Shown: positions 1 to 5,108 of the stretch, piece after piece | How positions within the stretch are numbered: the stretch's first letter is position 1 | How the letters are laid out: the number at the start of each line of letters is the position of its first letter | Source of the DNA: Gammaproteobacteria bacterium | GTDB taxonomy: Bacteria > Pseudomonadota > Gammaproteobacteria > UBA4575 | Direction of reading: 5' to 3' | Assembly: GCA_027297825.1 (NCBI GenBank) | Contig: JAPUHH010000193.1 | Location: 1 to 5,941, forward strand | DNA: 5,941 nt | The notes under the pieces: model-generated | What the model saw: the letters and a program-made list of their open reading frames with translations, nothing else | Databases searched by the model: none | Told to the model about the DNA's origin: nothing | Program-made: the position numbers and the translations under genes

Positions 1-2
1 AG

Positions 3-554
3 GTTGCTGCGGCACATTTGAGCGGTTTCAAGACGTTTTCAACCGAAGGTGGCTTGCGAGTTCCGTTCATTATTCGCTATCCCGAATGGATTGAAGCGGG
101 CCAGACGGACGAGTTCGTTTTTGTCACCGACCTGTCGGCCACCCTTCTGGAGATCGCCGGTGCAAAACACCCGGGAACCAGTTATAGGGGTAGGGAAGTT
201 TTCCCGATGGCCGCAAAGAGTCTTTTGCCGCTAATGCGGGGCGAAACATCTACGCACCGTGGTGCGGACGAATGGGTTGGTTATGAACTCATGGGTAATT
301 CCGCGCTTTTCAAAGGCGACTACAAGGCGCTCAAACTCGGCGGATGGATGCAAGGCGTCGGGATAACTGGGGGCGGGTCGTGGCAGTTGTACAACATCAA
401 AAAGGATCCGTCGGAATTACACGACCTGGGTGAAGAGTACCCGGAACTGTTGGCCGAACTGGTTGCCAATTATGATGAATACAGTGAGAGCCTTGGAATC
501 ATCGATGTGCCGGCGGATTTTAATCCCGTCAAGCTCATCACGGGTAGCAAGTAG
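3..554 (+). CDS. Arylsulfatase (AtsA-type), C-terminal part, 5' end outside the window
   Basis: This frame is open from the first bases of the window and ends at TAG 552-554, so only about 183 C-terminal residues are seen; the TTG at 18 is not a credible start. Type I sulfatases hydrolyse sulfate esters using a formylglycine made from Cys or Ser in a CxPSR-type motif. That motif lies in the missing N-terminal part. Visible family signatures are the STEGGLRVPF stretch near the beginning, a GREVFPMAAKSLLPL segment in the middle, and the closing WQLYNIKKDPSE...DL motif followed by a Leu-rich helix. This order matches AtsA-type arylsulfatases. The frame shows no lesion. The gene is visibly G+C-richer than the operon downstream. 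No terminator is evident after the stop, and an inverted-repeat element begins 22 bases later. The substrate and the presence of a secretion signal cannot be judged from this fragment. Confidence 0.9.
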   Translation, partial: VAAAHLSGFKTFSTEGGLRVPFIIRYPEWIEAGQTDEFVFVTDLSATLLEIAGAKHPGTSYRGREVFPMAAKSLLPLMRGETSTHRGADEWVGYELMGNSALFKGDYKALKLGGWMQGVGITGGGSWQLYNIKKDPSELHDLGEEYPELLAELVANYDEYSESLGIIDVPADFNPVKLITGSK

Positions 555-576
555 CGCAGTTGCAAAGGTCAATTAC

Positions 577-707
577 GGTACTGTCATGTTAAAGTGAGTC
601 TTGTCGTTTTAGAGGCGAAACTGCCTTCTACACAGCGAACAATAAATGGTTTAGATCCACAGTGACTACTGTAGCTACGCCCTCAAATCAGTTAACTTGA
701 CAGTACC
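577..707. mobile_element. 131-bp MITE-like element or IS remnant with 16-bp terminal inverted repeats
   Basis: The sequence ggtactgtcatgttaa at 577-592 is the reverse complement, with one mismatch, of ttaacttgacagtacc at 692-707. Both ends start GGTACTGTC, as expected for transposon termini. The roughly 100 bases between them hold no open frame that could be a transposase. The length and the paired ends fit a non-autonomous MITE or an IS deleted internally. GG-starting ends of this type recall IS6-family termini, but that is only a resemblance. The eight bases on either side are not an obvious target duplication. The right end contains a perfect TTGACA (697-702) pointing outward, but no good -10 lies at 16-19 bases from it. 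Confidence 0.55.
692..707. repeat. Right terminal inverted repeat
   Basis: This is the right end of the 577-707 element and pairs with 577-592 at 15 of 16 positions. It embeds TTGACA at 697-702, which reads as a -35 box directed towards the DUF4389 gene. Confidence 0.55.
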
Positions 708-780
708 TGGATAAGCAAGAATTTCTAAAATATTGCATGCCAGTTAACAATACAAGATATACTAAAACACAATTTCAAGG

Positions 781-794
781 GTTGTCAGTACAAC
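781..794. promoter_or_regulatory. Small palindrome upstream of the DUF4389 gene
   Basis: A 5-bp inverted repeat, gttgt-cagt-acaac, ends 22 bases before the ATG of the DUF4389 gene. Its position would suit a repressor site or a leader hairpin. An arm of five bases also occurs by chance, so this is only a candidate. Confidence 0.2.
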
Positions 795-816
795 TTCTAA
801 ACGCTTAGGATCTTAT

Positions 817-1149
817 ATGAGCGAAAATGCATCATCTTCAGGTGAAGAATCTCCTAGTTCACATGAAAACACTCCGTCCTTAGCCAATAATTTGAGATCT
901 AAATCGATTTGGATGCGGTTGTTTTTTATGATTGTTATTGCACTACTTTACTCAGTTTCCAGGGTGGTGGTAGGTGCAGTTGTCGTAGTGCAGTTTTTAT
1001 GTGTCCTGCTTACAGGCGAGGCAAACCAAAAGCTACAGCTATTTGGTCAAGCACTCTCTACCTATACTTACCAAATAATCCTTTATTTAACCTTTAATAC
1101 TGAGGAGCGTCCGTTCCCCTTTGATACTGACTGGCCTAACTCAAATTAA
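817..1149 (+). CDS. DUF4389 domain-containing membrane protein
   Basis: This encodes a complete 110-residue protein of unknown function belonging, by recognition, to the DUF4389 family of small gammaproteobacterial membrane proteins. Residues 1-28 form a Ser/Glu-rich, probably cytosolic, tail. A hydrophobic block runs from about residue 31 to 65, long enough for one helix or a tight pair (WMRLFFMIVIALLYS, then VVVGAVVVVQFLCVLL). After it come the family hallmarks: LLTGE at 64-68, the FGQALSTYTYQI helix at 76-87, and LTFNTEERPFPF at 91-102. Length and motif order are normal for the family and no lesion is visible. The ATG at 817 is preceded by an AGGAT-like ribosome site with suitable spacing. 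No other gene overlaps or abuts it, so it is probably transcribed alone. No reaction or partner can be assigned. Confidence 0.88.
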   Translation: MSENASSSGEESPSSHENTPSLANNLRSKSIWMRLFFMIVIALLYSVSRVVVGAVVVVQFLCVLLTGEANQKLQLFGQALSTYTYQIILYLTFNTEERPFPFDTDWPNSN

Positions 1150-1168
1150 GCTATTTTCTTTTCCGCTT

Positions 1169-1215
1169 TTGCCCTCCCAAGAGGAGGATCGTAGGTTCGA
1201 GTCCTACCTATACCA
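1169..1215 (+). pseudogene. 3' half of a tRNA gene (remnant or attachment-site scar)
   Basis: A perfect T arm is present: stem gtagg (1191-1195), loop ttcgagt (1196-1202) and stem cctac (1203-1207). It is followed by a seven-base acceptor strand, ctatacc (1208-1214), and a discriminator A at 1215. The next bases are TCA rather than CCA. Counting back gives an anticodon-like loop, ctcccaa (1174-1180), that would read CCC (Gly), but its flanking stem pairs poorly. No ggtatag 5' acceptor strand or D arm precedes it. It is therefore a truncated tRNA end, of the kind left at tRNA-targeted integration sites. The isoacceptor identity is tentative. Confidence 0.6.
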
Positions 1216-1284
1216 TCAATATAATCATATACTTATAAGGATATGTCCTAGTTATACTGTTGGAAGTGTGTTAGCATGCACGGC

Positions 1285-1328
1285 TCGTTATTAGTTTTTA
1301 ATCCTTTGGGATTAAAAACTAATAACGA
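1285..1328. repeat. Long hairpin: 20-bp perfect stem, 4-base loop
   Basis: Bases 1285-1304 are the exact reverse complement of 1309-1328, with loop TTTG between. The stem is A+T-rich, with cgttattag at its base. No T-run follows it on either strand, so it is not a standard intrinsic terminator. It lies between the tRNA 3' half and the operon, inside DNA with no coding capacity. Possible roles are a transposon or integration end, a recombinase or replication site, or a structured transcript end. Confidence 0.75.
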
Positions 1329-1636
1329 TATGCCTTATTACTAGATCTCTTACTCTGTAGTGGGCGAACCCTTAGGCTCATTAATAGAAATCCACATGTT
1401 TTGTGTGTGTTTACGCGTAGTAATGATTTCTTACCTCCCCTAAGATTTTGCATATGTAATTTTAAATATTGCTGGCGTGCAAAGCGTATATGGTCGGTTG
1501 TTTGTTGCAAACATTATTTTTGTCTACTTTAGATCATAAGTTTGGCAGATTGCCGAGTCACTCTTGAAGTAAATTTATACGTTGTATGACGATGACCAGA
1601 GCTTTTCCGTAGTGGAAATTCTTTCTGCGCAGGTGC

Positions 1637-1665
1637 TTAGCAAGCTGTACGAATGATTATATAAG
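1637..1665 (+). promoter_or_regulatory. Candidate sigma-70 promoter of the three-gene operon
   Basis: TTAGCA at 1637-1642 (four of six to the -35 consensus) is followed, after exactly 17 bases, by TATAAG at 1660-1665 (five of six to the -10 consensus). Transcription would begin near 1672, giving a leader of about 25 bases before the ATG at 1698. This is a consensus match only, in A+T-rich DNA where such matches are common. Confidence 0.4.
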
Positions 1666-1681
1666 AACATGAATAATACTT

Positions 1682-1685
1682 GGAG
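1682..1685 (+). promoter_or_regulatory. Ribosome binding site that sets the aminotransferase start
   Basis: GGAG lies 12 bases before the ATG at 1698. The alternative TTG at 1680 would overlap this site. Protein homology begins at MKKYLLFTPGPVN, so ATG 1698 is preferred. Confidence 0.55.
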
Positions 1686-1697
1686 CAAGAAATAAAA

Positions 1698-2936
1698 ATG
1701 AAAAAATATTTATTATTTACACCAGGTCCGGTAAATGTGGCAGAAAATGTACGGACGGCCATTTGTAAAGAAGATATTTGTCATCGAGAAGCTGATTTTG
1801 ACTGTTTATTACAAAGTATCGAGAATAAATTACTAAAACTCTTTGAGATCAAGAACATTGCTGATTACCGAGCCGTAGTTATTACCGGTTCCGGAACAGC
1901 AGCGAATGAATCGATACTATCTTCAGTCGTTGGCGATAAAAATATACTTATTTTATCTAATGGTGAATTTGGCGAACGGCTGTACAACATTTCAAAGATT
2001 CATAATAAGAACACTTTTTTACTGGAATCTGCCTGGGGAGAAGTGTTGGATTTGGGAAAAATTGAAGCTTATCTTCAGCAACATGAAATTGACATCGTGA
2101 TGATAGCGCATCATGAAACCAGCTCGGGAATGCTCAATCCTCTACAAAAAATAGGTGCACTTGTAAAAGCAAACGGTGCAATGTTTGTTGTCGACTGTGT
2201 GAGCAGTGCAGGTGCAGAAGTTATTGACCTGGAGGGATGGCACATTGCTTTTTGTTCAAGCTCGAGTTCAAAGGCGATAGGCTCTTATTCTGGATTGTCA
2301 TTTGTCATAGGAAAAACCAAAGAATTTGAAAAATTAAAAGATCTTCCAGTTAAGACCACTTATTTGAACTTGTACAAGTTCTATGATTTCATCAAAAATT
2401 TATCTCAGACACCCAATACACCTGGGGTTCACCTGTTTTTTGCTCTAGAGCAAGCACTGGATAACATACTCAATGAGGGCGTTTCTGTACGTTATGCGAA
2501 TATCAAATACAAAGCCAATCTTTTAAGGCAAGGCATATTGAATTTAGGTCTTAAATTCCTAATCGATCAAAAAGACATGTGCTCTGTGTTAACAACTGTT
2601 CGTATACCTTCCCATATTGATGTGACTATTTTCCGTAATAAACTACGTGAAAAGTCCATTATTATCTATGAAGGAAAAGGTTGTTTTAAAGATAAAGTGT
2701 TTCAGGTGGGTAATATTGGCGAGTTATCGTTTGATGATATCCAGTATTTTTTAAATTCTGTTGGGGAGATCTTACTCAGTTTTAATTACGTTAGAACACA
2801 AAAACGTGTCTCAATCAGCAAGAATATCCTTTTGCTCACGCATCGAAAAGAGAAAATAGAGGTTACACCGCTGACAATAGAAAATAGTGACTTATTAAAA
2901 ACACTGTCTATTTCTGCTCAGTCGAAATGCATTTGA
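1698..2936 (+). CDS. PhnW-like class V aminotransferase (2-aminoethylphosphonate:pyruvate aminotransferase family)
   Basis: This PLP enzyme of fold type I, 412 residues from ATG 1698, is related to PhnW, which exchanges the amino group between 2-aminoethylphosphonate and pyruvate. Conserved features are LLFTPGPVN at 5-13, DICHRE at 26-31, the ITGSGTAANE PLP-phosphate loop at 62-71, HHETSSG at 138-144, VVDCVSS with Asp166 (pyridine nitrogen contact) at 164-170, and SSSSSK with the Schiff-base Lys192. Two sites depart from PhnW. The YPGK motif is YEGK (324-327). The FR(I/V)GNIGE motif is FQVGNIGE, with Gln336 replacing the Arg that I recall contacts substrate in the Salmonella enzyme (Arg340). 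PhnW proteins usually end near 365 residues; this one has about 45 more, with no recognised domain. It is the first gene of an operon, 26 bases ahead of the next. The family is secure; the exact substrate is not. Confidence 0.85.
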   Translation: MKKYLLFTPGPVNVAENVRTAICKEDICHREADFDCLLQSIENKLLKLFEIKNIADYRAVVITGSGTAANESILSSVVGDKNILILSNGEFGERLYNISKIHNKNTFLLESAWGEVLDLGKIEAYLQQHEIDIVMIAHHETSSGMLNPLQKIGALVKANGAMFVVDCVSSAGAEVIDLEGWHIAFCSSSSSKAIGSYSGLSFVIGKTKEFEKLKDLPVKTTYLNLYKFYDFIKNLSQTPNTPGVHLFFALEQALDNILNEGVSVRYANIKYKANLLRQGILNLGLKFLIDQKDMCSVLTTVRIPSHIDVTIFRNKLREKSIIIYEGKGCFKDKVFQVGNIGELSFDDIQYFLNSVGEILLSFNYVRTQKRVSISKNILLLTHRKEKIEVTPLTIENSDLLKTLSISAQSKCI

Positions 2937-2962
2937 ATTAGGTTTCGAGATAAAGTAAAAGC

Positions 2963-3760
2963 ATGAGTAATAAAGAAACCACGCGTACAAATGTGATTGA
3001 ACCGACTTATTTCAGTAATTGGGCAGATTTATTTTTTCCAAAAATAGCCAATATGATTCTACCTTTTGTTTCAAGAATCAATTGGATTACTCCTAATTTT
3101 GTGACCTTGTTTTCTTTTTTTCTGTATGTGTTGGGTTGTTTGTTTATCTTTATTGATGTGCCGAATCATCTGATTTATACCGCCATTCTCTTACCTGTCG
3201 CCTACATAGGTGATTGCCTGGATGGGCAGTTAGCGCGAACCAAAAAACTATCTTCTGATATTGGGAATTATCTTGATAAGGTAGTGGATGTTTTCAAGAT
3301 CTATATTATTACCATTTGCCTTGCCTATAGTGCTTACCTAGCTACCAATGACGTTACTTATATCTTCCTGGGGTTTACCGCCTGTTTTTTCTTCAACTAT
3401 AGATATTACCTGAAACTTGAGACGATCTTCAGTCAATTTAATCAAGACTCTCAATACCTGGTTAAAGCAAGCGAAAGAAGAAAAGAGTTATATCGAACAA
3501 AACAAAGTGAGTATGAAAAGTTATCAGCGAGCTTTTTAGGAAAGATAAAATTATTTTGGCTCAAACACCGGAGTATCTTTTGGGTGGATGAAGCGGAGTT
3601 TGTGGTCTTCACTAGTGTTGGCGCGATACTTAACGAGATCGAACTGGTCTTGTGGGTTCTTGCTATTAGTCAGACACTAATCGCTTTCTGGCGATTATTT
3701 GAAAGAGGCTACCAGACACATAAAGCAAAAGAACAGCTTCTTGATCCAATGAGAAAATAA
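2963..3760 (+). CDS. CDP-alcohol phosphatidyltransferase family membrane protein
   Basis: This 265-residue integral membrane enzyme displaces CMP from a CDP-activated group and joins it to an alcohol or lipid acceptor. The full family motif D-xx-DG-xx-AR-x8-G-xxx-D-xxx-D is intact: Asp84, Asp87-Gly88, Ala91-Arg92, Gly101, Asp105 and Asp109. These residues bind the metal ions and the CDP moiety. Hydrophobic segments lie at about 46-64, 69-82, 111-126, 131-148 and 213-245. A charged, probably cytosolic, loop of roughly 50 residues (about 152-205) separates the fourth segment from the C-terminal one. The ATG follows a weak ribosome site, 26 bases after the aminotransferase gene and 13 before the nucleotidyltransferase gene. 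That spacing implies one transcript and one pathway. By context, the likely donor is a CMP-linked aminophosphonate or similar amino-alcohol headgroup, and the product a membrane lipid; this is inference. Confidence 0.9.
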   Translation: MSNKETTRTNVIEPTYFSNWADLFFPKIANMILPFVSRINWITPNFVTLFSFFLYVLGCLFIFIDVPNHLIYTAILLPVAYIGDCLDGQLARTKKLSSDIGNYLDKVVDVFKIYIITICLAYSAYLATNDVTYIFLGFTACFFFNYRYYLKLETIFSQFNQDSQYLVKASERRKELYRTKQSEYEKLSASFLGKIKLFWLKHRSIFWVDEAEFVVFTSVGAILNEIELVLWVLAISQTLIAFWRLFERGYQTHKAKEQLLDPMRK

Positions 3761-3773
3761 GCAAGCTCAAAAT

Positions 3774-4505
3774 ATGAAAGCAATTATATTGGCTGCGGGT
3801 GTGGGCTCAAGAATCAGGCCATTGACGAACAACTGCCCCAAAAGTCTGTTAAAAGTTGACGGTAAAACAATTCTTGAGATGATGCTTTCGCATATACAAG
3901 ATTGTGGCATTCATGAAGTAATATTTGTGCTGGGTTATTTGCAAGAACAGATAAAAGAGTATGTGAAAACAAATTTTCCAGATTTGAATACCCATTTCGT
4001 TACCAACGGACGATACGCAGAAACAAACACCGGGTTTTCACTAATGTTAACCAAGGATTTAATTCAGGATTCCACATTTATCAAGTTTGATGCAGACGTG
4101 GTGTTTGATAAAGAGATACTTAAAAAACTTATTGAATGCGAATATGACAATTGCTTATGTGTCGATAAAAACATTAATCTTGATGCTGAGGAAATCAAAG
4201 TCATTGTTAAAGACAATAACAGGGTAATTAAAGCCAGCAAAACAGTTAATCCCAAAGACGCTGTCGGTGAATCAATCGGCATTGAAAAAATCAGTGGTGA
4301 AACCGCAAAACTATTGTTTGCAGAACTCGAAATTATGATGGAAGACGAACAAAATCATCAGGAATACTACGAAGGCGCGTATGAAAGATTAATGGAAGAT
4401 CATGTTCCTTTTTATGCGTTGGAGATTTCAGGGTTAAGGTGGGTAGAGATTGATACGCAAGAAGATTTTATTACTGCGGGCCAAATATTTAGTCAGCAAA
4501 CGTAA
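3774..4505 (+). CDS. LicC/PntC-like nucleotidyltransferase (probable CTP:phosphonate or phospho-amino-alcohol cytidylyltransferase)
   Basis: This 243-residue cytosolic enzyme of the NTP_transferase fold couples a nucleoside triphosphate to a phospho- or phosphono-substrate with loss of pyrophosphate. The nucleotide-binding signature AIILAAGVGSRIRPLT spans 3-18, and PKSLLKVDGK at 22-31 contains the catalytic Lys23. NGRYAETNTGFSL at 78-90 resembles the substrate loop of choline- and phosphonate-activating cytidylyltransferases. Asp106 and Asp108 in FDADVV are likely metal ligands. The C-terminal YYEGAYERLM and WVEIDTQEDF (223-232) complete the LicC/PntC pattern. With a PhnW-like aminotransferase and a CDP-alcohol phosphatidyltransferase in the same operon, CMP-2-aminoethylphosphonate formation is the most economical role. 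Phosphocholine, phosphoethanolamine or a sugar or inositol phosphate remain possible. Length is normal and the start is set by the MKAIILAAG motif. The gene begins 13 bases after the previous stop. Confidence 0.85.
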   Translation: MKAIILAAGVGSRIRPLTNNCPKSLLKVDGKTILEMMLSHIQDCGIHEVIFVLGYLQEQIKEYVKTNFPDLNTHFVTNGRYAETNTGFSLMLTKDLIQDSTFIKFDADVVFDKEILKKLIECEYDNCLCVDKNINLDAEEIKVIVKDNNRVIKASKTVNPKDAVGESIGIEKISGETAKLLFAELEIMMEDEQNHQEYYEGAYERLMEDHVPFYALEISGLRWVEIDTQEDFITAGQIFSQQT

Positions 4506-4901
4506 AATTGTATTATTAATATTTTATTTTTGATGTTCGCTATTAGTGTGTTTGAAATTATAGAATAATTGGGTTACTAGATAGCCATAAGCATGGGTTC
4601 TCAGTGTTAATCAAGTTACCAAATCTTATCTCATATAGTTTGGATGACTGCTAAGGACACAAATTAGGCATCCGGCAATCGTTACACTATTCAACCTGTA
4701 AAATTATTCACTTTTCTCTAATGAGTTGTTAATTTGATGATCTAACTAAGGCATGTTGATCGTTTTAATTTAATTCTAAATCAATCTTTCGTCATAATGG
4801 AGTGTAGGTCGAACTAACGCTCTTTCCCCAGAGGTTTATGTCTCTCGCTGCTCGCGATCAAATAGAATCGATTTCCGCCACAATGTTATGATCCCCACGT
4901 T

Positions 4902-4940
4902 CGGAGTGTAGCTTAGCTTGGTAGAGCACTGTCTTCTCAG
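4902..4940 (+). pseudogene. 5' half of a tRNA gene (tRNA-Pro-like remnant)
   Basis: The acceptor 5' strand cggagtg (4902-4908) is followed by TA and a full D arm: gctt (4911-4914), an A-G-rich loop with TTGG, and gagc (4922-4925). An anticodon 5' stem, ctgtc, comes next (4927-4931). The starting C and this arm pattern resemble bacterial tRNA-Pro. After about 4936 the tRNA pattern stops: no matching gacag anticodon strand, T arm or cactccg acceptor strand occurs downstream. The gene is therefore cut at or near the anticodon loop, a common crossover point for integrases. The Pro assignment is by resemblance only. Confidence 0.6.
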
Positions 4941-4963
4941 GTAACTTCCAAATTAATATATAT

Positions 4964-5003
4964 GAATGAGTGGATGTCCGCTTTGGGCCGAAAGAAGTCA
5001 TTC
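4964..5003. repeat. Decayed palindromic (REP-like) unit
   Basis: The outer arms gaatga (4964-4969) and tcattc (4998-5003) are complementary. Inside them, cttt (4981-4984) and aaag (4991-4994) flank gggccg. The left arm tgtccgcttt would need aaagcggaca opposite it, but the right side reads aaagaagtca. It therefore looks like a hairpin repeat with a mutated right arm. A dispersed repeat of this kind is my guess; copy number cannot be seen here. Confidence 0.35.
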
Positions 5004-5108
5004 TAGATTCTACACATGCGTATCATTTAAGCATCGATTGATGCAATCAAATCGTTTAATAATCTGTCTATGTATTATCAGTAAACAATAAAGAGGCAGA
5101 GTGATCAG

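Larger units (their letters stand above)
555..816. other. Intergenic stretch between sulfatase and DUF4389 genes
   Basis: Apart from the 577-707 element and the small palindrome at 781-794, little is here. A TATACT at 758-763 could serve as a -10 box for the DUF4389 gene, but its best -35 partner (TTGCAT, 733-738) is weak and 19 bases away. No terminator for the sulfatase gene was found. Confidence 0.4.
1150..1679. other. 530-bp non-coding stretch between DUF4389 gene and the three-gene operon
   Basis: No open frame here resembles a protein. The only reverse-strand frame of any length, about 63 codons ending at 1319, has no recognisable motif. The stretch does contain a tRNA 3' half (1169-1215), a long hairpin (1285-1328) and, at its right end, a promoter candidate for the operon. 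The A+T-rich bases from about 1335 to 1630 hold nothing I can identify. Confidence 0.6.
4506..5108. other. 600-bp non-coding stretch after the operon
   Basis: The A+T-rich bases just after the operon include T-rich tracts (about 4515-4535) but no clean stem-loop, so no terminator is called with confidence. From about 4540 to 4890 no protein, RNA or repeat can be recognised. The rest holds a tRNA 5' half (4902-4940), a decayed palindrome (4964-5003) and, from 5031, the leader of the FGE-like gene. Confidence 0.6.

Noticed and set aside
577..707. Integron attC site
   Set aside because: There is a GTTAAC-like core near the right end, but no integrase and no matching RYYYAAC/GTTRRRY pair with the usual imperfect inner arms.
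1285..1328. Intrinsic terminator
   Set aside because: The stem is strong, but no run of T follows on either strand and the stem is A+T-rich rather than G+C-rich.
1319..1510. Reverse-strand open frame of 63 codons
   Set aside because: No ribosome site, no recognisable motif, and its end runs into the long hairpin.
1680..1697. TTG at 1680 as start of the aminotransferase
   Set aside because: The GGAG ribosome site at 1682-1685 overlaps it, and family homology begins at the ATG at 1698.
4064..4282. Reverse-strand open frame of 72 codons
   Set aside because: It lies wholly inside the nucleotidyltransferase gene, and its Ser/Leu-rich translation is typical of a shadow frame.
1169..4940. The tRNA 3' half and 5' half as the two ends of one permuted or circularised tRNA
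   Set aside because: The order (3' half left, 5' half right, same strand) suits this idea, but the acceptor strands ctatacc and cggagtg are not complementary, so they come from different tRNAs.
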